Part shown: in pieces, positions 33,561 to 43,285 of the stretch | Numbering within the stretch: position 1 is the first letter of the stretch | Layout: each line of letters starts with the position of its first letter | Assembly: GCA_036004365.1 (NCBI GenBank) | Contig: DASYRN010000175.1 | Coordinates: 19,054-83,053, forward strand | Length of the DNA stretch: 64,000 nucleotides | From: DP-36 sp036004365 | GTDB lineage: Bacteria; Desulfobacterota; Binatia; UBA9968 | Direction of reading: 5' to 3' | The notes under the pieces: generated by a model | What the model was told of the DNA's origin: nothing | Seen by the model: the letters and a program-made list of their open reading frames with translations, nothing else | Database searches by the model: none | Translations under genes and position numbers: made by a program

Positions 33561-35330
33561 ATGACCGAGAAGAACTCGGAAAAAACAGAGCCTGCTGCCT
33601 CGGAGCTTCCCGATCGCTACTCGATCCGGACCAAAGGCGAAGAGCGCGAACTAGTTTGCAGCGAGTCACCCAACATGGGTGTGCGCGTCGAGCGGGGCAT
33701 GACGATGCCCGCCGGAAACGCCGGCAAAGCGCCGCCGGGGACCATTTATCTTGACGGAGCGGCCGAAGGGGGACCTTTTCTCGATGTCGAAAACGCTGTC
33801 TTCAACTTGGACCACCACGAGGGCTGCGTACGGTCTTTCACGCTCGCTACTTGCGAGCAGGCTATAGTACTAATCCGCAAGGGGCTGGATCTCCAGGCAA
33901 GAGATTGGACCATCTACTCCAACGACCCCGACCTCGATACCGTTCTAGCCATATGGGTGCTGCTCAACCATATGCGCTTGAACGACGCGGACCCGGAAAT
34001 TCGCCGGAAGCTAATGCCTCTTGTGCGCCTTGAGGGCACGATCGACGCTCACGGACTGGAGATGCAGGAACTTTGCGGCTTCCCCCCGGAGCTCCAGGAA
34101 TCGGTCTTGGATGAGTTGGAACAGCTACGAAGCAAGGAAGTCGCCCTGAAGAAAGAGGGGAAATGGCAAGAGATCGACTTCCTGGAATACACGGCCGAAG
34201 TCTTGGGTGTCATCGACGCGATGATCTATTCCTCGCGTCACTTCGAAGGGGTGCTCGAAGTCGAGGAACTGGCACGCGCTGAGATCGGCGAGAACGAGCT
34301 GGCGATAGTCTGTCGGGCCGAGACGGGGATCTATGAAGTGGAACGGCATCTCCGCCGCCTCCACGGCAAGCGGTTGGGGCTCATCATCCTGCAAAAGAAT
34401 TCGAGCAGCTACACCTTGCGCCAAGTCGACGCGTTCCTGCCTGCCACACTTGAGAATGCTTACGAGCGGCTCAACCTGATCGATCCGGCTGTGGGACACC
34501 GGCGCTCCGGCAACCGATGGGGCGGTTCAGGGGAAATCGGAGGTTCGCCGCGGGCCACGGGAACGGCGCTGACGCCGCAGCAGATCGCCGATGCCGTCGC
34601 CTGGGCGTATCGGAGGCCGACGACGGCGCAGCGCATGGTTGCCATGGCAGTCGCGCTGCTGGAAACCACTGCCGTCATGGTTGCCTCCTTGATGATTACT
34701 TACTTCCGCGGATGGCTTGACGATCCGGGCGGGTCGATCGAGGGTTACTTCCGGAGTCAGGCAGCGAGCTACGCCGCCGTGCTAAGCGGGCTCAGCGTGG
34801 TCCTCGTCCTTGTCGCTCTGAAACGCGGGCCGAAGCTTTTCGGCTTCTGCATGCCGGTCGGATTAGATTGGCTGGTTTTGCTCCCCGGAGCGCTGCTGGG
34901 AGGAATGGCCGGAGGCGCATGGATCTTTGCAGCTCCACTCACGACCGCTAGGGATTTACTATCGCCACACTGGACCAACCTGGCCATCGCTCTCAGCTTT
35001 CCGGTCGCGGCTGAAGTGCTATTCCGAGGGCTGGCACATGGAATCCTCGCGCAGCGCTTCGCCACCCAGCATGCGGGTGGCCCGTGGCTTCTCTCCTGGC
35101 CGGTCTTCATCTCGAGCATGCTCTATGCTCTCTGGTCTATCCTTCCGTTCCTTCCCTTTTTCTCCCGCGGTCTGGTTTGGACCTACGTTGGCGCTCTTTT
35201 GTTTGGAGTCAGCTCCGGGATGGCACGCGAGCGTTCGGAAAGCCTGCTGCCTTGCCTGATCTTGCACTGGTCCTGCCTGTTGATGCTTATGCTGCTGTCA
35301 TCTTATTCCTTTCCCGTCCTGACTGATTAG
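33561..35330 (+). CDS. DHH-like N-terminal domain fused to a CPBP-like membrane domain
   Basis: 589 residues. Residues ~70-145 contain FNLDHHEGCVRS (DHH at 84-86) and NDPDLDTVLAIWVL (~121-134), which look like DHH-phosphoesterase motifs but in reversed order (DHH first, DxD second). Residues ~355-589 hold about seven membrane helices with AEVLFRGLAHG and CLILHWSCL, resembling motifs 1 and 3 of CPBP (Rce1/Abi-like) intramembrane proteases. Motif 2 (FxxxH) seems lost: the matching stretch ends ALWS, and the paired EE is AE. The ATG at 33561 is chosen; an upstream TTG extends it by 20 residues. Activity unknown. Confidence 0.65.
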   Translation: MTEKNSEKTEPAASELPDRYSIRTKGEERELVCSESPNMGVRVERGMTMPAGNAGKAPPGTIYLDGAAEGGPFLDVENAVFNLDHHEGCVRSFTLATCEQAIVLIRKGLDLQARDWTIYSNDPDLDTVLAIWVLLNHMRLNDADPEIRRKLMPLVRLEGTIDAHGLEMQELCGFPPELQESVLDELEQLRSKEVALKKEGKWQEIDFLEYTAEVLGVIDAMIYSSRHFEGVLEVEELARAEIGENELAIVCRAETGIYEVERHLRRLHGKRLGLIILQKNSSSYTLRQVDAFLPATLENAYERLNLIDPAVGHRRSGNRWGGSGEIGGSPRATGTALTPQQIADAVAWAYRRPTTAQRMVAMAVALLETTAVMVASLMITYFRGWLDDPGGSIEGYFRSQAASYAAVLSGLSVVLVLVALKRGPKLFGFCMPVGLDWLVLLPGALLGGMAGGAWIFAAPLTTARDLLSPHWTNLAIALSFPVAAEVLFRGLAHGILAQRFATQHAGGPWLLSWPVFISSMLYALWSILPFLPFFSRGLVWTYVGALLFGVSSGMARERSESLLPCLILHWSCLLMLMLLSSYSFPVLTD

Positions 35331-35349
35331 TAACGGCTGCAGTGGGTGA

Positions 35350-35499
35350 TTAATGCCGCTTGAAGTACTGGATGGCTCTTTCGTGCTTCTCGGCAGCTTG
35401 GCGTGACTTAAATGTGCCGAGATTCTTTCGTTTTCCAGTCTTGGGATTCTTCTTTCGCGAGTATAAGCGGTACTCGCCTGATTTGAGTTTTCGAATCAT
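35350..35499 (-). CDS. Small basic protein, copy 2
   Basis: 49 residues: MIRKLKSGEYRLYSRKKN start and AAEKHERAIQYFKRH end, rich in Lys/Arg. Intact ATG. Paralogue of 33142-33315; the DNA is about three-quarters identical. Both copies are on the minus strand and flank the plus-strand DHH/CPBP gene. Could be a small nucleic-acid-binding protein (Arm/AP2-like fold, guess). Confidence 0.7.
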   Translation of the reverse strand: MIRKLKSGEYRLYSRKKNPKTGKRKNLGTFKSRQAAEKHERAIQYFKRH

Positions 35500-35542
35500 A
35501 ATGGAATTCTCTTCTGTTTATCGAATTCTGCTCATTTCTAAG

Positions 35543-35565
35543 TTTTGAGTGGCCATGCCTCAAAA
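35543..35565. repeat. Palindrome TTTTGAG...CTCAAAA
   Basis: TTTTGAG (35543-35549) and CTCAAAA (35559-35565) pair across TGGCCATGC. Related sequence AGTG..C-ATGCC-CAAAAGGAAC occurs at 33490-33515 and 38525-38545, so three related sites bracket the genes of this block. Confidence 0.55.
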
Positions 35566-35627
35566 GGAACCTCCTATCGTTCGCGCTTCCCTTGACCAAG
35601 CTCTCCCAGAGACCTACCATTCCCTCT

Positions 35628-38477
35628 ATGCCTCTTATTAGGGCTTGGCTCGTAGCCTTAGCGGTTGCAATTAGTTTGGTGGGCGCACGGGGTACGGCGG
35701 ATGTCGCCGAGCCTCTGCCCAAAGACCCTGCGCTCGTCACGGGCACGCTCGATAACGGTCTCACCTATGTCTTCCGCAAGCATGGGACCCCCGCGGGTCG
35801 CGTAAGCATCTGGCTTCACGTCGGGTCGGGCTCGCTGAACGAGACCGAGGATAGCCGCGGCATCGCGCACTACCTTGAGCACATGGCCTTCAACGGCTCG
35901 ACCCATTTCCCGCCCGGCTCCCTGGTGCCCTTCTTCCAGTCACTGGGGCTGGCCTTCGGGCGCGACCAGAATGCCTTCACGAGTTTTGACCAGACGACTT
36001 ATCTGCTGGCCCTGCCCGACGCCAAGCCAGAGACAATCGACAAGGGAATGCTCTACCTGTCCGACGTGGCGATGCGCTTGAGTCTCCTTCCTGTTGAGAT
36101 CGAGAACGAGCGACAAATCATTCTCGAAGAAAGGCGCTCACGGGCCGGCGCGCAGCAGCGCGTGCGCGAATACATCTATGAGCGGCTGGCCCCGGAATCG
36201 ACGTTCGGCCGGCGGCTTCCCATAGGGACCGAACAGACGATCCGTTCTGTCACGCCCACAGATTTCCAGGAATACTATACGCGCTGGTACGTCCCGAGCA
36301 ACATGATCGTGATCGTGGTGGGCGACTGCGAGGCTAACGTGATCAGCGCCTCTATTCAGAAACACTTTGCGGCTGGCACCAACGTCCCGCGCCCGGCCGA
36401 ACGCGACGTGGGTGTCAAATTTCAGACTACGACACGGGCGATCGTTGCCACGGACCCCGAGCTGACCCACGCGGATGTCTCGATCGTGCGGATCGAGCCA
36501 CCCCGTGCGCCGACGACGACCGTGGAAGCGCACCGGCGCGATCTGGCGGAGTCGATCGGCATCTGGGCGTTCAATCGGAGGATCAGCGCGCAGCTTGCAG
36601 AGGGGAAGGCACCGTTTCTCCAGTCCAGCGTCTCGGTGCGCCAGGAGGCGAGAGCGATCCGGCTGATCACGGCCCAGGCCTCGGGCAAGCCCGGCGAATG
36701 GCGTAGGATGCTGGCGGACCTTGGGATCAACCTTCAGAGAGCGCGCCTCCACGGGTTCAGCGAGCGCGAGGTTCAGGATGCGCGTGCGTCGCTGATATCT
36801 CAGGCAGAAGAGGCGACGCAGCGCGAGGCGACGCTCCCCGCCCGCGCGATCCTCCGCCAAATCAACGGGGCGGTGGCGCGTCGCGAACCGATAGTCTCCG
36901 CGGCGCAACGCTTGGAGCTACTCAAGCGTCTTCTACCCGGAATCACGCCAACGGAAGTCTCCCAGCTCTTTGCAGCCAACTTCGACTTGACCAACGTCAC
37001 CTTCATCGCGGAGCTCCCGTCCGGGGGTGACGTCCCCAGCGAGAACGACTTGATGAGTCTCGGCCGCTCGGCGCTGAACGTGAAGCCCGAGAGGGAGGCC
37101 GAGGTTGCGCGCGCCGACTCCCTGCTCGAGAGGCTTCCCGCCGGGGGAAAGATCGTGGAGAGCATGGAGCATGCCGCGAGCGGCGTCTTGTCAGGATGGT
37201 TGGATAACGGCGTGCGGTTCCACTATCGTTTCATGGCTGAGCGCAACCACGAGGCGACTATTATCATTACGCTCGCCGGCGGGCAGATCCAGGAGACGGC
37301 GGCGAGCCGCGGAATCACCGAGGCGGCGGCGCTGGGTTGGAGCCGCCCGGCCACTAGCAAGCTCTCCAGCATCCAGATCCGCGATTTAATGACGGGGAGA
37401 AAAGTAGGGGTAAGCGGCAGAGCCGATCAAGACAAGCTAACCCTCACGGTCTCGGGAAATTCCGGCGAGTTAGAGGTTGGTCTTCAGCTCGCGTACCTCC
37501 TGTTGAGCGATCCCGTCATCGAGCCTGCGGCGTTTGAGCAATGGAAGGAGACAGAAGCGCAGAGAATCGCCTCCAGAAAAGTGCAGCCGGCTGGCGCGCT
37601 GAGCGAAGCCGTGGCCGCTGCGTTTTATCCGAAAGATGAGCCCCGCATCAGGCCGCTGGAGGTCGAGCAGCTGCGCAAGATGAGACTCGATGCCGCTCAG
37701 GCATGGCTGAAGAAGATCATAGCCGAGGCGCCCATCGAAGTGGCCGTGGTGGGCGATGTGACTCAATCAGCGGCGCTGGGCCTGGTCGAGCGGTACCTCG
37801 GGTCGCTTCCGGTGCGTGAGCGCATCGGCAACAAGACGCTCACCGATCTGCGCAAGATCACGAGGAGCGCTGGACCCATCAGCGTTGAGCGGAAGATCAA
37901 CATCAGGACGCGACAAGCGCTCGTCATGGACGGATTCTTCGGCACTGATATCCAGAATATCCCCGATTCGCGCCTACTGACGATGGCGGCGCGCGTGCTG
38001 TCCACGCGCATGAACGCGGTCATCCGGGAGGAAAAGCAACTGGTGTACAGCGTGAGCGCGTCGTCGCAGCCAGCGAGCGCCTATCCAGGCTTTGGGCTCT
38101 TCGTTGCCCGAGCGCCGACAGATCCAGCCAAAGCGGAGGCGCTCGCGACGGCGCTGAACGAGATGTACGCCGTCTTTGCGAAGGATGGCCCGAGCGAGGA
38201 TGAGATGGCTGTCGCCAAGAAGCAGATCGCGAATTTGCTCGACGAGACGATGAAAGAGCCGGACTTCTGGCTGAGCCGCCTCTCGGTCCTTGACTACCGA
38301 GGGCTCTCCCTGACCGACCTGACAGAGGCCCCTGCAGCGTACCAGCAGTATACCGCTCGGGAAGTGCGGCAAGCCTTTGCCCGCTATTACAAGCCCGAGT
38401 CCCGCTTCCGCTTCGTGATCACGCCGCTCGACGCAGGACCCGGCCAGACCAAGGCCGAAAAAAGCCCAGGCGATTAA
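35628..38477 (+). CDS. M16-family (pitrilysin) zinc metallopeptidase
   Basis: 949 residues from the ATG at 35628, with a signal peptide (LIRAWLVALAVAISLVG) and the HYLEH zinc motif (81-85), followed by the ENERQIILEE third-ligand region. A second, inactive-type M16 half (~500-949) is present, as in full-length pitrilysins. It degrades peptides in the periplasm. It starts after the palindromic site at 35543. Also present on this strand: no other gene to 38538. Confidence 0.9.
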   Translation: MPLIRAWLVALAVAISLVGARGTADVAEPLPKDPALVTGTLDNGLTYVFRKHGTPAGRVSIWLHVGSGSLNETEDSRGIAHYLEHMAFNGSTHFPPGSLVPFFQSLGLAFGRDQNAFTSFDQTTYLLALPDAKPETIDKGMLYLSDVAMRLSLLPVEIENERQIILEERRSRAGAQQRVREYIYERLAPESTFGRRLPIGTEQTIRSVTPTDFQEYYTRWYVPSNMIVIVVGDCEANVISASIQKHFAAGTNVPRPAERDVGVKFQTTTRAIVATDPELTHADVSIVRIEPPRAPTTTVEAHRRDLAESIGIWAFNRRISAQLAEGKAPFLQSSVSVRQEARAIRLITAQASGKPGEWRRMLADLGINLQRARLHGFSEREVQDARASLISQAEEATQREATLPARAILRQINGAVARREPIVSAAQRLELLKRLLPGITPTEVSQLFAANFDLTNVTFIAELPSGGDVPSENDLMSLGRSALNVKPEREAEVARADSLLERLPAGGKIVESMEHAASGVLSGWLDNGVRFHYRFMAERNHEATIIITLAGGQIQETAASRGITEAAALGWSRPATSKLSSIQIRDLMTGRKVGVSGRADQDKLTLTVSGNSGELEVGLQLAYLLLSDPVIEPAAFEQWKETEAQRIASRKVQPAGALSEAVAAAFYPKDEPRIRPLEVEQLRKMRLDAAQAWLKKIIAEAPIEVAVVGDVTQSAALGLVERYLGSLPVRERIGNKTLTDLRKITRSAGPISVERKINIRTRQALVMDGFFGTDIQNIPDSRLLTMAARVLSTRMNAVIREEKQLVYSVSASSQPASAYPGFGLFVARAPTDPAKAEALATALNEMYAVFAKDGPSEDEMAVAKKQIANLLDETMKEPDFWLSRLSVLDYRGLSLTDLTEAPAAYQQYTAREVRQAFARYYKPESRFRFVITPLDAGPGQTKAEKSPGD

Positions 38478-38537
38478 AAAATCCTTCAAGCTTTATGAGG
38501 CTGGTGAGCAAACCTTCAACTTTTCAGTGACTATGCC

Positions 38538-39995
38538 TCAAAGAAGTTCCCTTTCATTCATCTTGAAAGCTGGCGGCAGCACCTCGTCCACGCCCTTTCC
38601 CGTCCAATGCCACTTCGGTACGCTTTCCCAAACCTCTTCGCCCTTGGCTTGGACTTGGTCGATCAGCTCGTCTTCGTCGAGCCGGAGATATTTGCCGTTG
38701 TCAACCAGCGTCTCTCCATCCACAATCACAGTTCGCACGTCCCGGCTTACCGCGGTCTCCACGAGAGCCTTAATGGGATCACGAACGGCGCCGAAGGCGA
38801 TGTCTTTAAGATTCACGATGGCAATGTCTGCCTTCGCCCCTTTTTGAAGTCGACCCAAATCGTCTCTTCCGATCATTTTCGCTCCGCCGAGCGTTGCGGC
38901 GTTAAAGACGTCTCGGGGGTGGCCGGCGGTAAAGCTCTTTTCCGCAACTCGTGAGGCAAGCGAGGCATAGCGCATGTCCGAGATAATGTCCTTGGGAAAG
39001 GTATCGGTGCCGATCCCCATGTTCACCCCTGCCTTTAGATACTTGTCGAAAGATTCCATCAGGATGCCCAGTTTCAAGTATTTTAAGGGGCTGTAGGCTA
39101 CCGACGCACCGGAGTCGGCGATAATCTTAAGGTCGTCTCCATAGGGATAGGCGAGCCAGCTATGGCCGCTGATAAAAATGCAGTGGGCGAGAGAAACCTC
39201 CGGGTCGAGAAAACCAATTTTGTGTAGCAGCTCAATCGGTGTGCAGCGATGGAGGCGCATGACTGTATGGAACTCGAAGAGATTGATCGTTGCGTGAATC
39301 TGAACACGTACTCCAATCTCCTGGGCGGCCTTTCGGGTTTCCTTCAAAAGCTCGGGAGTGCAGGAATCCACATGGCCTGGAAAGAGCATCGTGTGGATGC
39401 GCCCGTTGGCGGCCGCGTGGTGTTTTTTGGCGAACGCAATCGCTGTCTTTAACCCCTCACTCCCTCTTTCGTCACTCCAATCGTACTCCAAACGTCCCTC
39501 GCGATCGTGATAAAAGTCGACGTTCATGTACCTTGGTCCCGTGTAGCACCGTATTCCGACCTCATCGAGCATCTGAACGTAACGGTCTGGGTTGCGTCCA
39601 GGACCGCCGACATCCAAAGTCGTCGTGACACCGCTTTTTAAGACGTGAATCAGCGAAAAACGCTGGCCGATATCCACATCCTTCAGATGGGCGTGCTTGG
39701 CTCCTTCGCGGGTTGGCGCACCGTGGGCGAGATAGTTAGAAGCAAAGTAGTCTACCTTATTCGCATCGTTCAGCAGATAATCACTCGCGTTGATGCCTGA
39801 GTGCAAATGCGTGTCGATGAAACCTGGCGAGACGAGACATCCCTTGGCTTCGATTTTCTTGTCCACCGGCTCGGAGCATTGCTTTCCGACAAACGAGATC
39901 CGGTCGTTTTCAAAGACCACGACGCCGTCTTTAATGATTTCATGTTCGTGGCCGTTAAAGCCGACGACGTATCCCCCTTGAATGAGAGTCTTCAT
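38538..39995 (-). CDS. Amidohydrolase family protein
   Basis: 485 residues with GFIDTHLHSGINASD (metal-binding HxH), QIHATINLFEFHTVMRLH and GIGTDTFPKDIISDMRYAS, typical of the cytosine-deaminase/AtzA-TrzA group of hydrolases. Acts on an amidine, amide or triazine-like substrate not identifiable here. ATG with AGGACAGGA upstream. Next to an orphan binding protein and TRAP/TAXI genes, so a role in using an imported nitrogen compound is inferred. Its stop sits in a repeat-like site at 38530. Confidence 0.88.
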   Translation of the reverse strand: MKTLIQGGYVVGFNGHEHEIIKDGVVVFENDRISFVGKQCSEPVDKKIEAKGCLVSPGFIDTHLHSGINASDYLLNDANKVDYFASNYLAHGAPTREGAKHAHLKDVDIGQRFSLIHVLKSGVTTTLDVGGPGRNPDRYVQMLDEVGIRCYTGPRYMNVDFYHDREGRLEYDWSDERGSEGLKTAIAFAKKHHAAANGRIHTMLFPGHVDSCTPELLKETRKAAQEIGVRVQIHATINLFEFHTVMRLHRCTPIELLHKIGFLDPEVSLAHCIFISGHSWLAYPYGDDLKIIADSGASVAYSPLKYLKLGILMESFDKYLKAGVNMGIGTDTFPKDIISDMRYASLASRVAEKSFTAGHPRDVFNAATLGGAKMIGRDDLGRLQKGAKADIAIVNLKDIAFGAVRDPIKALVETAVSRDVRTVIVDGETLVDNGKYLRLDEDELIDQVQAKGEEVWESVPKWHWTGKGVDEVLPPAFKMNERELL

Positions 39996-40113
39996 TTTCC
40001 TGTCCTTTCTCTACTTGCCTGACAGCGCTCCACACGTTTCAGTTTTTAGACAGCTTGCAAGCGGGCCTCTTTTTCAATAATGGAAAGAAACATGCGAATT
40101 CGCCCTGCTTGAG

Positions 40114-40163
40114 CCTAGGCGTTTAACCCTTATAACAGGGGGTTGTGCTCGTCAAAGCCTAGG
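40114..40163. repeat. Inverted repeat upstream of binding protein
   Basis: CCTAGGC (40114-40120) and GCCTAGG (40157-40163) flank an inner hairpin AACCC...GGGGTT. Sits 36 nt before the Shine-Dalgarno-carrying start. Could be an operator or leader hairpin; no known motif. Confidence 0.4.
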
Positions 40164-40198
40164 TTCGAGCGAGGTCAGAGTTGAAGGAGAGTCCAGCT

Positions 40199-41224
40199 AT
40201 GATGACAAGGATTCTTGCGCTGCTTGCGTGCCTTTCTATTTTCCCCGCCGATGTTTTCGCCAATCCGTATTTGGCCAAGGCTGGGGAGGCGCCGCAAACG
40301 GTGCGTATCGCCACCTGCGCTGTATCGGGCGGCTTTGCGCATCTCTACACGGCTCTGGATAACGGACTCTTCGATAAATACGGGATCCGAGTCAACCACA
40401 TTTATATCCGGGGAAGCGGCGTCTCTCTCGCCGCACTCACTGCAGACGAGATCCAGTTTCTCTACTGCGCGGCGGACGCTACGATACCGGGCATGGCCAG
40501 CGGGATCGAGGCAAGGCTCGTCGCCGCTCCGCTTGTCGGACTCCCCTATGTGCTCGTCGCCCGGAAGGACATCAAACGGGGGGAGGACCTTAAGGGAAAG
40601 TCACTGGGAGTAGCCCGGCCCGGAGATTTAAGTGACCGGTTGTCTCGCCTGGTCCTGAAGAAGTTTAATCTCACGCCCGCCGATGTGGCGATCCGACCGA
40701 TCGGCGGAAGTCAGTCGGAGCGCTATCAGGCGATGCTGGCCGACGTCGTCCAAGGGGTCGTTGTGACTCCGCCCTTGGACGTTCGCGCCAAGAATGAAGG
40801 CTTCAACACCGTCTACCGGTTGGTCGAACTGAACCTTCCTTTTATCTACAGCTCGGTGCACGCAAGCTCCAAGATGCTCCATGAGCGCCCTGAAACGGTT
40901 CAGCGGGTCGTTGCAGTGTTCGCCGAAGCGCTCCACTTCGTGGAAAGGAATCCGGATAAGGCTAAGGCATCCATTGGGAAGGCGCTCAAGCTCAAGGACG
41001 TCGAGGCTCTCCAGGTATCCTACGACAGTTACGCGAAGGATATTGCGAACCGCACGCTAACAATTCCGGGAAAAGCCGTAGCCGAGGCCGTAGACCTCGC
41101 CCGTGAAAGCGGGACAAACGTCAGAAAGAAGGCTGAAGAGATTTACGACAACAGTTTTGCCCTCCACCTGGAGAAGAGCGGTTTTCTAAAGGAGCTCTGG
41201 GGAAGTCAGACCTACAAGCGCTAG
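40199..41224 (+). CDS. ABC transporter substrate-binding protein, SsuA/THI5-like
   Basis: 341 residues with a signal peptide (ILALLACLSIFPADVFA) and an NMT1/THI5/SsuA-like fold: VRIATCAVSGGFAHLYTALDNGLF, LKGKSLGVARPGDL. Family binds sulfonates, taurine, nitrate or pyrimidines. No permease or ATPase gene is next to it, so it is an orphan or uses a distant transporter. ATG at 40199 has AAGGAGA 8 nt upstream. Ligand unknown. Confidence 0.88.
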   Translation: MMTRILALLACLSIFPADVFANPYLAKAGEAPQTVRIATCAVSGGFAHLYTALDNGLFDKYGIRVNHIYIRGSGVSLAALTADEIQFLYCAADATIPGMASGIEARLVAAPLVGLPYVLVARKDIKRGEDLKGKSLGVARPGDLSDRLSRLVLKKFNLTPADVAIRPIGGSQSERYQAMLADVVQGVVVTPPLDVRAKNEGFNTVYRLVELNLPFIYSSVHASSKMLHERPETVQRVVAVFAEALHFVERNPDKAKASIGKALKLKDVEALQVSYDSYAKDIANRTLTIPGKAVAEAVDLARESGTNVRKKAEEIYDNSFALHLEKSGFLKELWGSQTYKR

Positions 41225-41294
41225 CCTTAAGAGTTTGTTTTTTTTCCTTCGCAAATCCGCAGAGACGATCCTGAAGGGTGCAATATTTCTTTGT

Positions 41295-43247
41295 TCAAGG
41301 CCCGCTGCTATCCGTTTGGGCAAGGGGTACGCCACGTACTTGGGTCCGGTTCCATTCCCATAGGATGATGAAGACGCCAAGGGCGAGGCCGAACGCATCG
41401 GCCAACAGCCATGGCCCGCTCCACGAAGGAAGCATCACGAGGGACCCAGCCAGCCAGAGCAACCCTCGTTTCAACCAACCCAGAGTGCGGAAGAGATAGC
41501 CTGCGCATCCAATCGCGAGAAGGAACGTTCCAATAGAGGAGGCGATCACCGCCAGTACGATCTCTCCTACCGTCCCTTTAAGAATCAGGGCGGGATGGAG
41601 AGCGAAGACGAACGGAACCACGTAAGCGGCTATGCCGAGACGCATCCCGGTCCATCCTGTCTTCCAGAAGTCGGAGTGAGCGATGGCGGCCGCCGTGTAA
41701 GTGGCCAGACAATCAGGGGGCGTGATCAGCGAGAGCATCCCAAAATAAAAAAGAAACAGATGGGCGGCGAGCGGGTCCACCCCGAGCTGGGTCAGCGCGG
41801 GTCCTACGAGGACCGCCAGGGTGATGTACACGACCGTAGTGGGCAACGACATTCCGAGGAGGATGCAGACAAATGCGGTTAGGGCAAGGAGGAGGAGCAC
41901 ATTGCCTCCTGAAAGGGTCACCAAGATCAGCGAGAGCTTGAAGGTGAGGCCTGAGAGCTGGAGGGCGCCGATCACGAGTCCGGCCAAGGCAGTGATCACG
42001 ACAATATCCAGGAGGGTCCGCCCGGTTTCTTCGATGCAGGTTAAGATCCCTCTGAAAGTCGGGCGAGTCTCTTTTTGCAGCGCACCGACAATGAAGGTGA
42101 GCACCACCGTTGCCATCCCCGCCTTCCCCGCCTCCCAATTTTCCCACATGAGCGTGTAGATCAGGAACCCGAGTGGGAACAGAAACACCCACCCGAGCCG
42201 CATCACGCCCCGCAGCTTTGGGAGCTGCGCTGCGGGGAGGCCACCGAGGCCGTATTTGGCCGCTTCTAAATCGACCTGGATGAAGAGGGCAAGGTAATAG
42301 AGCAAGGCCGGAACCGCTGCGGCGAGAGCGATTTGACCGTACGGGATATTGAGGAACTCGGCCATGAGAAACGCCGCCGCCCCCATGACTGGCGGCATGA
42401 TCTGCCCCCCATTTGATGCGACGGCCTCGATCGCCGCGGCCACGTGCGCGGGATAGCCGGCGCGTTTCATCATGGGGATCGTGATGGCGCCGTCCACCGC
42501 CACATTGGCCACCGCGCTCCCCGAGACGGTTCCAAAAAGACTAGAGGAGACCACAGAGACCTTGGCCGATCCACCGCGATACCGTCCCATGGCGATCAAG
42601 GCCAGTTCGGTGATGAACTTGTCGCCGCCCACCGCATAGAGGGCCTGACCGAAAAAGATGAAAGCCACGACAATGCTCGCGGCAACGCTGAGAGGGACCC
42701 CGAGGAGACCGCTGGAATCAAGATAAAGGTAGCTTGCAATGCGCTCCCACGAAGATCCTTTTGCATAGAAGAGGCCAGGGAAGAGGTACGCGAACTTCGC
42801 GTACAGAATGCATCCGACCGCGACCCAGACAAGTGCCCACCCTGCGATACGGCGGGTGGCTTCGAGGATAAGGAGGACGGCCAGTCCGCCAAGGAGCCAT
42901 CGTTCCGGCGTGAGGAGTCCGAGCTGGTAAGCGATGGACGGGTACATAACCACGATGTACCCGCCGGTGAGGAGACTGCCCGCTGAGCAAAGCCAGTCGT
43001 ACCACGGCACCTTATTGTCCCGCTCACTGGCCCGGCCCTTGACGCGAAGAAAGACACCTGCCATTCCGAGAGAGAAGAAAAGCCCCAGGAACTGCTCTTT
43101 GAAGAAGGTGAAGTTGAGAAAGATGTGAACTTCCCCAGCCCATGCCGCGCTAATTAATGTCAGAGCGAAGACGAGAGTCCTTTCAATCGCTCTCGCCGTT
43201 CCAGTCAGCGAACGAAACTTAGTTGCGGGATTAAAGTCGTCGGTCAA
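41295..43247 (-). CDS. TRAP transporter fused permease (4TM/12TM)
   Basis: 650-residue fused DctQ/DctM-type inner-membrane protein of the TAXI group. GTVSGSAVANVAVDGAITIPMMKRAGYPAHVAAAIEAVASNGGQIMPPVMG is represented by its hallmark SGSAVANV, GGQIMPPVMGA and the LSLITPPDC region near the end. About sixteen helices. It works with the TAXI binding proteins encoded upstream on the same strand (44376 and 45487). Transports a small acid using an ion gradient; substrate unknown. Confidence 0.92.
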   Translation of the reverse strand: MTDDFNPATKFRSLTGTARAIERTLVFALTLISAAWAGEVHIFLNFTFFKEQFLGLFFSLGMAGVFLRVKGRASERDNKVPWYDWLCSAGSLLTGGYIVVMYPSIAYQLGLLTPERWLLGGLAVLLILEATRRIAGWALVWVAVGCILYAKFAYLFPGLFYAKGSSWERIASYLYLDSSGLLGVPLSVAASIVVAFIFFGQALYAVGGDKFITELALIAMGRYRGGSAKVSVVSSSLFGTVSGSAVANVAVDGAITIPMMKRAGYPAHVAAAIEAVASNGGQIMPPVMGAAAFLMAEFLNIPYGQIALAAAVPALLYYLALFIQVDLEAAKYGLGGLPAAQLPKLRGVMRLGWVFLFPLGFLIYTLMWENWEAGKAGMATVVLTFIVGALQKETRPTFRGILTCIEETGRTLLDIVVITALAGLVIGALQLSGLTFKLSLILVTLSGGNVLLLLALTAFVCILLGMSLPTTVVYITLAVLVGPALTQLGVDPLAAHLFLFYFGMLSLITPPDCLATYTAAAIAHSDFWKTGWTGMRLGIAAYVVPFVFALHPALILKGTVGEIVLAVIASSIGTFLLAIGCAGYLFRTLGWLKRGLLWLAGSLVMLPSWSGPWLLADAFGLALGVFIILWEWNRTQVRGVPLAQTDSSGP

Positions 43248-43285
43248 TGTCCCCTCTTAGCGAATTCCGCATCCCTTCACCTTTC

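Noticed and set aside
36138..36908. 256-residue minus-strand frame inside the M16 peptidase
   Set aside because: Arises from high-GC codon use on the opposite strand; no family features.
41224..41295. T-run GTTTGTTTTTTTTCC considered as a bidirectional terminator
   Set aside because: No stable stem of adequate length directly before it on either strand.
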